From: Deltaproteobacteria bacterium
GTDB lineage: Bacteria > Desulfobacterota > Desulfobulbia > Desulfobulbales > SURF-16
Assembly (NCBI GenBank): GCA_029939635.1
Contig: JAOZSN010000095.1
Location: 1 to 11,474, forward strand
DNA: 11,474 nt
Direction of reading: 5' to 3'
Shown: positions 5,217 to 11,474 of the stretch, piece by piece
Numbering within the stretch: position 1 is the stretch's first letter
Layout of the letters: each line of letters opens with the position of its first letter
The notes under the pieces: model-generated
The model's input: only the letters and a program-made list of their open reading frames with translations
Databases searched by the model: none
What the model was told of the DNA's origin: nothing
Made by a program: the position numbers and the translations under genes

Positions 5217-7568
5217 ATGTCTGAACAATACGATCCAGAACATATCGAGATGGTACAGGAATTTGTCCAGGAGATTCGCGAATTACTTGATGAACTGGAA
5301 CCGGTGATCATTGAGATGGGCCAGTCGTGCTCCGATGATGGCGAAGTAGGGGATATCACCGATGATATCAACTCCATCTTTCGCCTCTTCCACTCCATAA
5401 AAGGGGCAGCTGGTTTTCTCAACTTTACAAATATTGCCACCAGCTCCCATTCTGCTGAAAATCTGCTCGATCTCATCCGTACCGATGTCTTTCCCCTCAC
5501 CGCAGATCATATTGATCTGCTCTGTCAGGGTATTGATTTTATCCGCGCCGCCATCGACCATGTGGAGAACGAGTTTAATGATGAGGCCCTGGCCGAGGAA
5601 AGCAAGGAGATTCGTGACAAATTTCTGCAGGCCATTGAGCACTCCAAGGGTGGTGATACAACAGCAGCGGCGCCAGAAACTGCACCAGCCCCCCCAAAAG
5701 CCGAGGCCCCGCCCCTCATTGATCTTTATGCCCAGCCAGCAGAAAGCGTCTCCCCTGAGATGGTAAAAAGTTTTATCAGCGAGGCAAGCTATCTGCTGCA
5801 GAACCTGGAGGAAGAGCTGCTACGCTGGCTCAAGGATCTTGATAATCATGATATCCTTAATGAGATCTTCCGTGGTATCCACAGCTTTAAGGGTAATTGC
5901 GGTTTTCTCGACTTTGCCGACATGGAAGCGTTAAGTCACCAGATGGAATCGGTTATTGACTTTACCCGTACTGGGGGACAAATCAATAAAACCTCCGCAG
6001 GCGAGTTGCTCCTTAAACTTATTGATATCCACCGCGAAAGCGTTACTGACATTGACAATGGCGGTTCAGGGGAGATAATTGGCCTTGATATCTACCGAGA
6101 CATGCTGGCGGATCTCCTGCCAGCTAACCAGAAACTTGCTCCGATCCAGCAAGGAAAACAAGCTCCGCTACCTGCCCCACCAGAACGCCTGGGTGAAATC
6201 CTCATCGAACAGGGGGCGACCAGTAAGGAGGAAATTAGCGACAGCCTGGCCCAGCAAAACAAACCCCTGGGTGAGATTCTCCTTGAGAGTGGTAGCGTTG
6301 ATGAAAAACAGATAGAAAAGGCCTTAGAGACCCAGGCCAAACGCCGCCAGAAAAAGGCCCCTGGCAAGCAAGCGGTGAAAAAGCAGGACATCCGGGTGGA
6401 TCTTGGCAAGCTTGATAGCCTCATTGATTTTATCGGTGAGCTGGTTATTGCCGAAAACATGGTGATCAACAACCCTGATCTCGAAGAACTGGAGTTGGAT
6501 AATTTCCAGAAGGCTGGCCAGCATCTCGGTAAAATCGTCCGCGACTTACAAGAAATGGCCATGACCTTACGCATGATTCCAGTTTCAGGACTCTTTAGAC
6601 GCATGATTCGCCTAGTTCATGATCTATCACGCAAATCTGGCAAGAAGGTGGATCTACAACTCATTGGTGAGGAAACCGAGGTGGACAAGACAGTGATTGA
6701 AACCATCACCGACCCCCTTGTTCATCTGCTCCGCAACTCCATGGATCATGGCATTGAACCGGCCGAGAAACGCCTGGCGGCAAACAAGCCAGAGAGTGGC
6801 ACCATTAAACTCTCAGCTTTCCACGAGGAAGGGGTGGTAAAAATAACCATTGATGATGATGGTGGCGGTCTGCCCCGTGATAAAATCCTGGCCAAAGCCG
6901 TGGAAAAAGGCTTGATCAATGGTGATGGCTCGGATATGAGCGACAAGGATGTCTTTGCCCTCATCTTTGCGCCAGGATTCTCCACTGCTGACCAGGTAAC
7001 CGATATCTCCGGACGTGGCGTGGGCATGGATGTGGTACGCCAGAATCTGGAAAAGATCAAGGGCAGCATTGACATCAGCTCTAAACCAGGGCAGGGCACC
7101 AAAGTTGAGTTACAGATCCCCCTGACCCTGGCGATTATTGAGGGCATGCTGGTACGTAGTGGTGAAAGCCGCTATATCATCCCTATCATCAATATCATTG
7201 AATCATTCCGGGCCACGCCCGAGATGATCACCATAGCACCGGATGGCCAGGAGGTGGTGAAGGTCCGTGAGAATCTGCTGCCCATCATTCGCCTCCATGA
7301 AATGCACGGTTTAACTCCGGATAACCATGAATTAGAGAAAGGTATCCTGGTGGTTCTTGAGGCCAGGGGAGCAAATTTCTGCCTTCTGGTGGACGAGCTC
7401 CTTGGCCAGCAACAAACGGTAATCAAGGGCCTGTCCAGCTATGTCTCCAAGTTTGGTGGCAATATCGGTGGTGTATCTGGCTGTACCATTATGGGAGATG
7501 GTGAGGTCTGCCTGATCCTTGATGTCCAAAAAATTCTAGAAATGACCCAAGAGCCTGAAGGAGAATAG
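5217..7568 (+). CDS. cheA: Chemotaxis sensor histidine kinase CheA with two Hpt domains
   Basis: Cytoplasmic kinase that autophosphorylates under receptor/CheW control and passes phosphate to receivers. In the 783 residues, Hpt 1 (about 5-110) has FHSIKGAAGF with H59, and Hpt 2 (about 180-290) has IHSFKGNCGF with H222; both keep the HxxKG signature. I see no P2 response-regulator-binding domain. In its place a linker carries two 24-residue repeats (324-347 and 350-373) resembling MshEN motifs. The P3 dimerisation helices span about 391-455 (LIDFIGELVIAENMV). The ATPase domain has HLLRNSMDHGIE (N507), DDDGGGL and GRGVGMDVV. A CheW-like domain runs from about 637 to 775. There is no C-terminal receiver; a separate receiver gene starts right after the stop. 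The start matches the usual CheA N-terminus, but the upstream ribosome site is weak (AAGAAAAAA). Confidence 0.97.
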   Translation: MSEQYDPEHIEMVQEFVQEIRELLDELEPVIIEMGQSCSDDGEVGDITDDINSIFRLFHSIKGAAGFLNFTNIATSSHSAENLLDLIRTDVFPLTADHIDLLCQGIDFIRAAIDHVENEFNDEALAEESKEIRDKFLQAIEHSKGGDTTAAAPETAPAPPKAEAPPLIDLYAQPAESVSPEMVKSFISEASYLLQNLEEELLRWLKDLDNHDILNEIFRGIHSFKGNCGFLDFADMEALSHQMESVIDFTRTGGQINKTSAGELLLKLIDIHRESVTDIDNGGSGEIIGLDIYRDMLADLLPANQKLAPIQQGKQAPLPAPPERLGEILIEQGATSKEEISDSLAQQNKPLGEILLESGSVDEKQIEKALETQAKRRQKKAPGKQAVKKQDIRVDLGKLDSLIDFIGELVIAENMVINNPDLEELELDNFQKAGQHLGKIVRDLQEMAMTLRMIPVSGLFRRMIRLVHDLSRKSGKKVDLQLIGEETEVDKTVIETITDPLVHLLRNSMDHGIEPAEKRLAANKPESGTIKLSAFHEEGVVKITIDDDGGGLPRDKILAKAVEKGLINGDGSDMSDKDVFALIFAPGFSTADQVTDISGRGVGMDVVRQNLEKIKGSIDISSKPGQGTKVELQIPLTLAIIEGMLVRSGESRYIIPIINIIESFRATPEMITIAPDGQEVVKVRENLLPIIRLHEMHGLTPDNHELEKGILVVLEARGANFCLLVDELLGQQQTVIKGLSSYVSKFGGNIGGVSGCTIMGDGEVCLILDVQKILEMTQEPEGE
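6186..6335 (+). other. Two 24-residue MshEN-like repeats inside CheA
   Basis: Codons 324-347 (RLGEILIEQG ... SLAQQ) and 350-373 (PLGEILLESG ... ALETQ) follow the same spacing: LGEIL, then Gly at position 10, then a hydrophobic residue near 17, Leu at 21 and Gln at 24. The spacing matches the MshEN motif RLGxxLxxxG...LxxxLxxQ of cyclic-di-GMP-binding secretion ATPases. In those proteins the two motifs are separated by about 23 residues; here only two residues separate them. The resemblance is seen; binding is not shown. Confidence 0.5.
7558..7563 (+). promoter_or_regulatory. Ribosome binding site of the CheY-like gene
   Basis: AAGGAG lies inside the last codons of cheA, five bases before the ATG at 7569. 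It is the strongest such site in the window. The cheA stop TAG touches the next ATG (TAGATG), so the two genes are probably translationally coupled. Confidence 0.75.
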
Positions 7569-7976
7569 ATGAAATTCCTCATAGTTGAAGATGATTTGGT
7601 AAGCCAAGAGGTGTTAAAGGTCATCCTCACCCCCTATGGCCACTGCGAGGTGGCCGAAAACGGCAAAATAGCCCTGAAAAAATTCACCTCTTCCCTGGAA
7701 AGTGGTGATTCTTATGATCTTATCTGCCTAGACATCATGATGCCGGTGATGGATGGCCAGGCCGCCTTAAAGGAGATCCGCCGTCTGGAGAGTGAACGCA
7801 GCATTGGCGGCAGTGATATGGTGAAAATCGTCATGGTTACGGCATTAGAAGATGCCAAGAATGTCATGGAGGCCTTTGTCAAAGGCTCTTGTGAGGCCTA
7901 TGTTACCAAACCGATTGTTCCAACCAAGATGCAACAGGTTTTCAAAGATTTTGGCATGGAGCCCAAGACACACTAA
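7569..7976 (+). CDS. Single-domain response regulator, CheY-like
   Basis: The 135-residue product is one receiver domain and nothing else. The acidic pocket is E7/D8/D9, the phosphoacceptor is D55 in ICLDIMMPVMDG, and T91 (MVTALED) and K114 (VTKP) complete the active site. It is therefore likely to take phosphate from CheA, encoded immediately upstream with no spacer. It may bind the flagellar switch, act as a phosphate sink, or pass a signal to the kinase two genes downstream. It differs a little from classic CheY in carrying an insertion of about ten residues (ESERSIGGSD) between helix 3 and strand 4. It could equally be a stand-alone regulator unrelated to motor control, so no symbol is given. 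Confidence 0.9.
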   Translation: MKFLIVEDDLVSQEVLKVILTPYGHCEVAENGKIALKKFTSSLESGDSYDLICLDIMMPVMDGQAALKEIRRLESERSIGGSDMVKIVMVTALEDAKNVMEAFVKGSCEAYVTKPIVPTKMQQVFKDFGMEPKTH

Positions 7977-7978
7977 CC

Positions 7979-9061
7979 ATGAAAGATGATGACACAGACA
8001 TACAAGATATGCCACCCCGTATCCTCATTGTGGATGATGAGCGACATATGCGGGAGCTTATCAGTCGAGTGGTGAAAACTGAGGGCTATACCTGTACCAT
8101 GGCAAGCAATGGTATGGAGGCCAGGGAATTATTGGCGGCCATTCCCTTTGACCTGCTTATCTGTGATATAACCATGCCCATTATGGGAGGTATGGAGTTA
8201 CTCAATGAGATAAAATCAGTCTCCAGTGACTTGGCAGTGATCATGGTTACGGCAGTTGATGACCGGCAAACCGCCATGAAAACGCTGGAGTTAGGGGCCT
8301 ATGGCTATGTCATTAAACCCTTTCTCCGCAATGAACTGGTCATCAATATTGCCAATGCCTTACGCCGCCGTGAGCTGGAAATTTCCCAGCGCCACTACCA
8401 GACTGAACTTGAACAACAGGTGGCTGAACGCACCCATGAATTACAACTCTCCCAGCAGGAAACCATCCATCGTCTGGCCAAGGCGGCGGAATTTCGGGAT
8501 AATGAAACAGCGCGCCACACCATACGGGTGGGACTCTACACCCAGCTCCTGGCACGCCAGGCAGGAGAAGAGGAAACAACCATTCGCCTCATCCGGGATG
8601 CTGCTCCTTTGCATGATATAGGCAAGATAGGTATCTCTGATACCATCCTGCTCAAGCCAGGGAAACTCACTAATGCCGAATTCAGCACCATGCAAGAGCA
8701 TGCTGAACTCGGCTACCGCATCCTGGCTGACTCCACCTCCCCCTTGTTGGTCATGGGTGCTGTTATTGCCCTGAGCCATCATGAAAAGTTTGACGGCACT
8801 GGCTACCCGGGTGGTCTCAGCGGCGAGCAAATTCCCAAGCCAGGTCGCATTACCGCTATTTGCGATGTCTTTGATGCCATCACCTCCAAGCGGGCGTACA
8901 AAGAAAAATCTTCCGTGGCAAAGGCCCTGGATTATCTGCGTGAGCAGCGTGGGCGTCATTTTGACCCACTGCTGGTGGATCATTTTCTAAATTGCATTGA
9001 TGATATTCTGGTAGTAAAGGCCGAGAATACGGATACGGATGAAAACCATGTGGCAGATTGA
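7979..9061 (+). CDS. Receiver-HD-GYP response regulator, predicted cyclic-di-GMP phosphodiesterase
   Basis: A 360-residue soluble two-domain protein. The receiver (about 13-130) has D19/D20, phosphoacceptor D63 in ICDITMPIMGG, T91 and K113. A coiled-coil linker (about 135-165) leads to an HD-GYP domain (about 165-340). All hallmark residues are visible: E171 and H180, the LHDIGKIGISD pair H212/D213, H241, HH at 267-268, the GYP loop FDGTGYPGG (271-279) and D296 in CDVFDA. HD-GYP enzymes hydrolyse cyclic-di-GMP at a metal centre; with every residue intact, activity is likely, and phosphorylation probably controls it. The ATG follows the previous stop by two bases with no clear ribosome site, so expression probably depends on coupling. 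Its position suggests CheA or the adjacent kinase as phosphodonor; that is inferred. Confidence 0.93.
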   Translation: MKDDDTDIQDMPPRILIVDDERHMRELISRVVKTEGYTCTMASNGMEARELLAAIPFDLLICDITMPIMGGMELLNEIKSVSSDLAVIMVTAVDDRQTAMKTLELGAYGYVIKPFLRNELVINIANALRRRELEISQRHYQTELEQQVAERTHELQLSQQETIHRLAKAAEFRDNETARHTIRVGLYTQLLARQAGEEETTIRLIRDAAPLHDIGKIGISDTILLKPGKLTNAEFSTMQEHAELGYRILADSTSPLLVMGAVIALSHHEKFDGTGYPGGLSGEQIPKPGRITAICDVFDAITSKRAYKEKSSVAKALDYLREQRGRHFDPLLVDHFLNCIDDILVVKAENTDTDENHVAD

Positions 9062-10220
9062 TCTATCCCAGATAAAAGAACGTGTACTGCTGGTGGATGA
9101 TGACCTCACCCTACGTATACTGTTAAAACGCTATGTCAACGCCTTTGGCTTGGAGACAGACCTTGCCAAGAACGGTATAGAGGCTACCCACCTACTGGAC
9201 AAACATGACTACGGTGTGGTGATTACAGACATGGTTATGCCGGAGATGGATGGTATGGAGCTCATCCACCATATCCGTAAATTTCACCCCCACTGTGATG
9301 TGCTGGTCATCTCTGGCCACACCAAGCTTTACAGCTTTACTGATCTGATCTCGGCCGGTGCCGCTGATTTTATTGGTAAACCCTTTGCCAAGGATGAGCT
9401 CCAGGCCAAGATGCAACGCATCTTTCGTGAACGCTGCCTTATCAAAGATCTGCACCATGCCAAGGCTGCGGCCGAGGTGGCCAGCCAGGCCAAGAGTGAC
9501 TTCATCCATACCATCAGCCATGAATTACGCACTCCCATGAACGGCATCTTAGGCTTTTCTTCCCTGCTCGGCGACATGGAGATGGAAGAGCAGTATGCCA
9601 CCTATACCAATATGATCCGTGTCTCGGCAGATAGGCTGATGGAGCTGGTGAACCAAATCCTCAACTATACTAATTTGGAAACCAGTAAACAGGATCTGCA
9701 TCCCACCACGTTTACTCTGGAAGATCTTATTGGCAACCTGCTCACCAGCTTCCAGTCCAAACTGGAAACCAAGGCCCTTGATCTACAGGTGGAAATTGCC
9801 CCTGATCTGCCCAAACAGTTCAGCGGGGATGCCAAGGTGCTGGGCCTCATTATTCAAAATCTCCTTGATAATGCCATTAAATGCACAGAAAAGGGCTCCA
9901 TCATCATCTCAGCAACATGCATTGAACAAAACAACACAGGCTTGACCCTGCAGCTGGCAATCAGTGATAGTGGCTGTGGTATCTCGGAAAAGAAACATGA
10001 TCTCATATTTGAGGCCTTTGGCCATGCCGAACCGTATAAGACACGCAGGCAGCAAGGCTCGGGGCTAGGGCTCACCATCTGTTCCAAGCTGGTAAAACTT
10101 ATGAATGGCCAAATCTGGATGGAGTCCAAACTTGGTGAGGGCTCTACCTTCACCTTTACGGTGAAACTCGGATTAGGATCCAGAACGCAAGAGGCAAAAG
10201 TCAGCAAAAAAGACAACTAA
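9039..10220 (+). CDS. Soluble receiver-histidine kinase (Rec-HisKA-HATPase)
   Basis: A 393-residue protein with no membrane segment. An N-terminal receiver (about 14-130) has D20-D22, phosphoacceptor D64 in VITDMVMPEMDG and K114; the usual Thr/Ser position is S92 (VISGH). A short coiled-coil linker (132-152) leads to HisKA with H161 in FIHTISHELRTPMNG. The ATPase domain has N274-N278 in NLLDNAIKCT, DSGCGI (310-315) and GSGLGLTI (340-347). It is thus a kinase whose input domain is a receiver, so CheA phosphate could control it; its own partner may be the HD-GYP protein or something elsewhere. It overlaps the previous gene by 23 bases. A second in-frame ATG at 9048 (MWQIDL) is also possible. 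The last 15 or so residues are Lys/Ser-rich and probably disordered. Confidence 0.92.
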   Translation: MKTMWQIDLSQIKERVLLVDDDLTLRILLKRYVNAFGLETDLAKNGIEATHLLDKHDYGVVITDMVMPEMDGMELIHHIRKFHPHCDVLVISGHTKLYSFTDLISAGAADFIGKPFAKDELQAKMQRIFRERCLIKDLHHAKAAAEVASQAKSDFIHTISHELRTPMNGILGFSSLLGDMEMEEQYATYTNMIRVSADRLMELVNQILNYTNLETSKQDLHPTTFTLEDLIGNLLTSFQSKLETKALDLQVEIAPDLPKQFSGDAKVLGLIIQNLLDNAIKCTEKGSIIISATCIEQNNTGLTLQLAISDSGCGISEKKHDLIFEAFGHAEPYKTRRQQGSGLGLTICSKLVKLMNGQIWMESKLGEGSTFTFTVKLGLGSRTQEAKVSKKDN

Positions 10221-10223
10221 AAC

Positions 10224-10284
10224 CTGAATTTCAACGCCTGACAAGTAAACCATGCAAATCAAAGACTCTGAATTTCAACTCCTG
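10224..10284 (+). repeat. 17-base direct repeat flanking the cheR start
   Basis: CTGAATTTCAACGCCTG (10224-10240) and CTGAATTTCAACTCCTG (10268-10284) match at 16 of 17 bases. The first copy lies in the gap before cheR and the second in its fifth to eleventh codons. The offset of 44 bases is not a multiple of three. It may be a small local duplication or chance. Confidence 0.5.
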
Positions 10285-11067
10285 CGCACCCTGGTGTATG
10301 ACCGTTTTGGCATCAACCTCACTGAACAGAAGAAAGCCTTGGTGGTGGGTCGCCTGCAAAAAGAATTGCAAGATAAAGGGTTTATCAGTTTCCAGCAATA
10401 CTATGACCATCTGATAAACACCCCTTCCCAAGAGTCATTCACCTCGTTGATTAACAAAATTTCCACCAACTACTCCTATTTCTACCGGGAAAAGGCCCAT
10501 TTCGAGTTTTTCACCAAAACAGTCCTCCCTGAGATCACCAACAAATTAAAAGCTCGCCACTCTAACGACATACGATTCTGGTGTGCAGGCTGCTCAACCT
10601 GTGAGGAGCCCTATACCTTGGTGATGCTCATGCTTGATTATTTTGCCATGGAGTATCCGCGGTGGGATGCTGGCATCCTGGCCACCGATATCTCCCAGCG
10701 TGTTTTGGAGGTAGCGCAAGAGGGTATTTACCCAGCAGATCGCATCCGCCAAGCCCCTGCTGCCATGCAGCAACGCTACTTCAAAAAACAGGGCGAACTG
10801 GTGGAGGTCATTGAAAAGGTGCGGCAAGAGGTGGTTGTCCGTCGTTTTAACCTGATGAACCCCTTTCCTTTTAAACAACTATTCCAGATCATCTTTTGCC
10901 GTAATGTGATGATCTATTTTGACGATATCACCCGCCAAAAGCTGGTGCGTAAATTCCACGCTGCCTTGGAACCCGGAGGCTATCTGTTTATTGGCCATTC
11001 TGAAAGCATAAACCGCGATGATGGATTGTTCAGCTATGTGCAACCAGCGTTGTATAGGAAAATTTAG
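10252..11067 (+). CDS. cheR: Chemotaxis protein methyltransferase CheR
   Basis: Uses S-adenosylmethionine to methylate receptor glutamates, the adaptation step opposed by CheB. The 271 residues have the normal length. The helical N-domain is 1-75, with STNYSYFYRE (71-80) at its boundary. The methyltransferase domain holds FWCAGCSTCEEPYTL (109-123), the LATDIS strand with D146, IFCRNVMIYF (214-223) and GGYLFIGHSES. C117 stands where the usual motif GCSTGEEP has Gly. The beta-subdomain between YF and VRQE (177-191) is as long as in Salmonella CheR, as I recall it, the form that docks on receptor pentapeptides; this fits the DFxKF receptor tails. The gene starts 31 bases after the kinase gene, with no clear ribosome site before the ATG. 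Confidence 0.96.
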   Translation: MQIKDSEFQLLRTLVYDRFGINLTEQKKALVVGRLQKELQDKGFISFQQYYDHLINTPSQESFTSLINKISTNYSYFYREKAHFEFFTKTVLPEITNKLKARHSNDIRFWCAGCSTCEEPYTLVMLMLDYFAMEYPRWDAGILATDISQRVLEVAQEGIYPADRIRQAPAAMQQRYFKKQGELVEVIEKVRQEVVVRRFNLMNPFPFKQLFQIIFCRNVMIYFDDITRQKLVRKFHAALEPGGYLFIGHSESINRDDGLFSYVQPALYRKI

Positions 11068-11137
11068 AATTCAGCAGTCAAAAAATACTAACAAATAACT
11101 CGTGCTTTCAACTGCCACACAAACAGGCTGAAGTTCA
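11068..11137 (+). other. Gap between cheR and cheB with a remnant of the 7-base repeat
   Basis: TTCAGCAGTCAAAA at 11070-11083 resembles two units (TTCAGCA, GTCAAAA) of the heptamer family seen before cheA. The rest of this 70-base gap shows no stem or clear promoter. AGG at 11125-11127 is the best ribosome-site candidate for the cheB start and is weak. Confidence 0.35.
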
Positions 11138-11474
11138 ATGGTAATCAAAAAAATGAAACAAATAATCAAAGTTCTCATTGTTGATGATTCAGCCCTGGTG
11201 CGCAATATTTTGACCGAGGGCTTAAGTGGCGACCCGGGCATAGAGGTGGTGGGCACAGCTCCAGATCCCTTTGTTGCCCGGGACAAGATTGTTCAACTGG
11301 CACCTGATGTCATGACCCTGGATGTAGAGATGCCACGCATGGATGGCGTAGAGTTTCTGCGTCGTCTCATGCCGCAATATCCCATGCCAGTGGTGATGGT
11401 CAGCTCACTCACCGCCAAGGGCCAACAGATTACCATGGACGCCTTGGAGGCTGGGGCAGTGGACTTTGTCTGCG
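11138..11474 (+). CDS. cheB: CheB methylesterase/deamidase, N-terminal receiver (3' end outside window)
   Basis: The open frame runs off the window after 112 codons, all of it receiver domain: D16/D17 in VLIVDDSAL, phosphoacceptor D62 in MTLDVEMPRMDGVEFL, then VVMVSSLT (S88) and GAVDFVC, close to the place of the conserved Lys. The sequences MTLDVEMPRMDG and SLTAKG are typical of CheB, and the position after cheR supports it. CheB removes methyl groups and deamidates receptor Gln when phosphorylated by CheA; its catalytic domain would lie beyond the window. The ATG at 11138 is preferred because an in-frame stop (TGA, 11129-11131) precedes it; a second ATG at 11153 (MKQIIKVL) is also possible. 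Confidence 0.9.
   Translation, partial: MVIKKMKQIIKVLIVDDSALVRNILTEGLSGDPGIEVVGTAPDPFVARDKIVQLAPDVMTLDVEMPRMDGVEFLRRLMPQYPMPVVMVSSLTAKGQQITMDALEAGAVDFVC

Noticed and set aside
6092..6604. Minus-strand open frame of 170 codons
   Set aside because: It is antisense to cheA. Its composition (Ser/Arg/Leu-rich) is what a reversed reading of a conserved gene gives, and there is no supporting ribosome site or motif.
8441..8983. Minus-strand open frame of 180 codons
   Set aside because: It covers the HD-GYP domain on the other strand, where catalytic motifs on the plus strand are fully preserved.

Overview
The window is one contiguous chemosensory (che) gene cluster, with every gene on the + strand. 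By eye the base composition is near 50% GC. The receptor and CheA styles (CZB-type and dCache_3-type receptors, two-Hpt CheA, HD-GYP response regulator inside the operon) suggest a Gram-negative bacterium of the former Deltaproteobacteria, probably a Desulfobulbales-like sulfate reducer (Desulfobacterota). The lineage is an inference from protein style only; no rRNA or other phylogenetic marker is present.

Layout: (1) 1-2118, the 3' part of a methyl-accepting chemotaxis protein (MCP) with two tandem CZB zinc-binding modules ahead of its last membrane segment; its true start lies upstream of the window. (2) 2119-2258, a gap dominated by a long A/T-rich imperfect palindrome. (3) 2259-2750, cheW. 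(4) 2805-5099, a second, complete MCP with a double-Cache sensor. (5) 5100-5216, a gap made of degenerate 7-base repeats arranged as an inverted repeat. (6) 5217-7568, cheA with two Hpt domains. (7) 7569-7976, a stand-alone CheY-like receiver. (8) 7979-9061, a receiver-HD-GYP protein, a predicted cyclic-di-GMP phosphodiesterase. (9) 9039-10220, a soluble receiver-histidine kinase. (10) 10252-11067, cheR. (11) 11138 to the window end, the N-terminal part of cheB. Genes 6 to 9 are packed tightly (gaps of 0 and 2 bases, then a 23-base overlap), which argues for one translationally coupled transcript.

How they work together: two receptors with unrelated sensor parts but almost identical signalling parts feed one CheW/CheA core. 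CheR and CheB provide methylation-based adaptation, and both receptors end in a DFxKF pentapeptide that looks like a CheR/CheB docking tail. CheA phosphate could go to four receivers: the CheY-like protein, the HD-GYP regulator, the receiver of the receiver-kinase, and CheB. The unusual part is this output side. The cluster joins chemotaxis-type sensing to cyclic-di-GMP breakdown and to a second histidine kinase, so it may control surface or biofilm behaviour as well as, or instead of, flagellar rotation. Every core component belongs to a known family; the novelty lies in arrangement and detail, not in an obviously new system.
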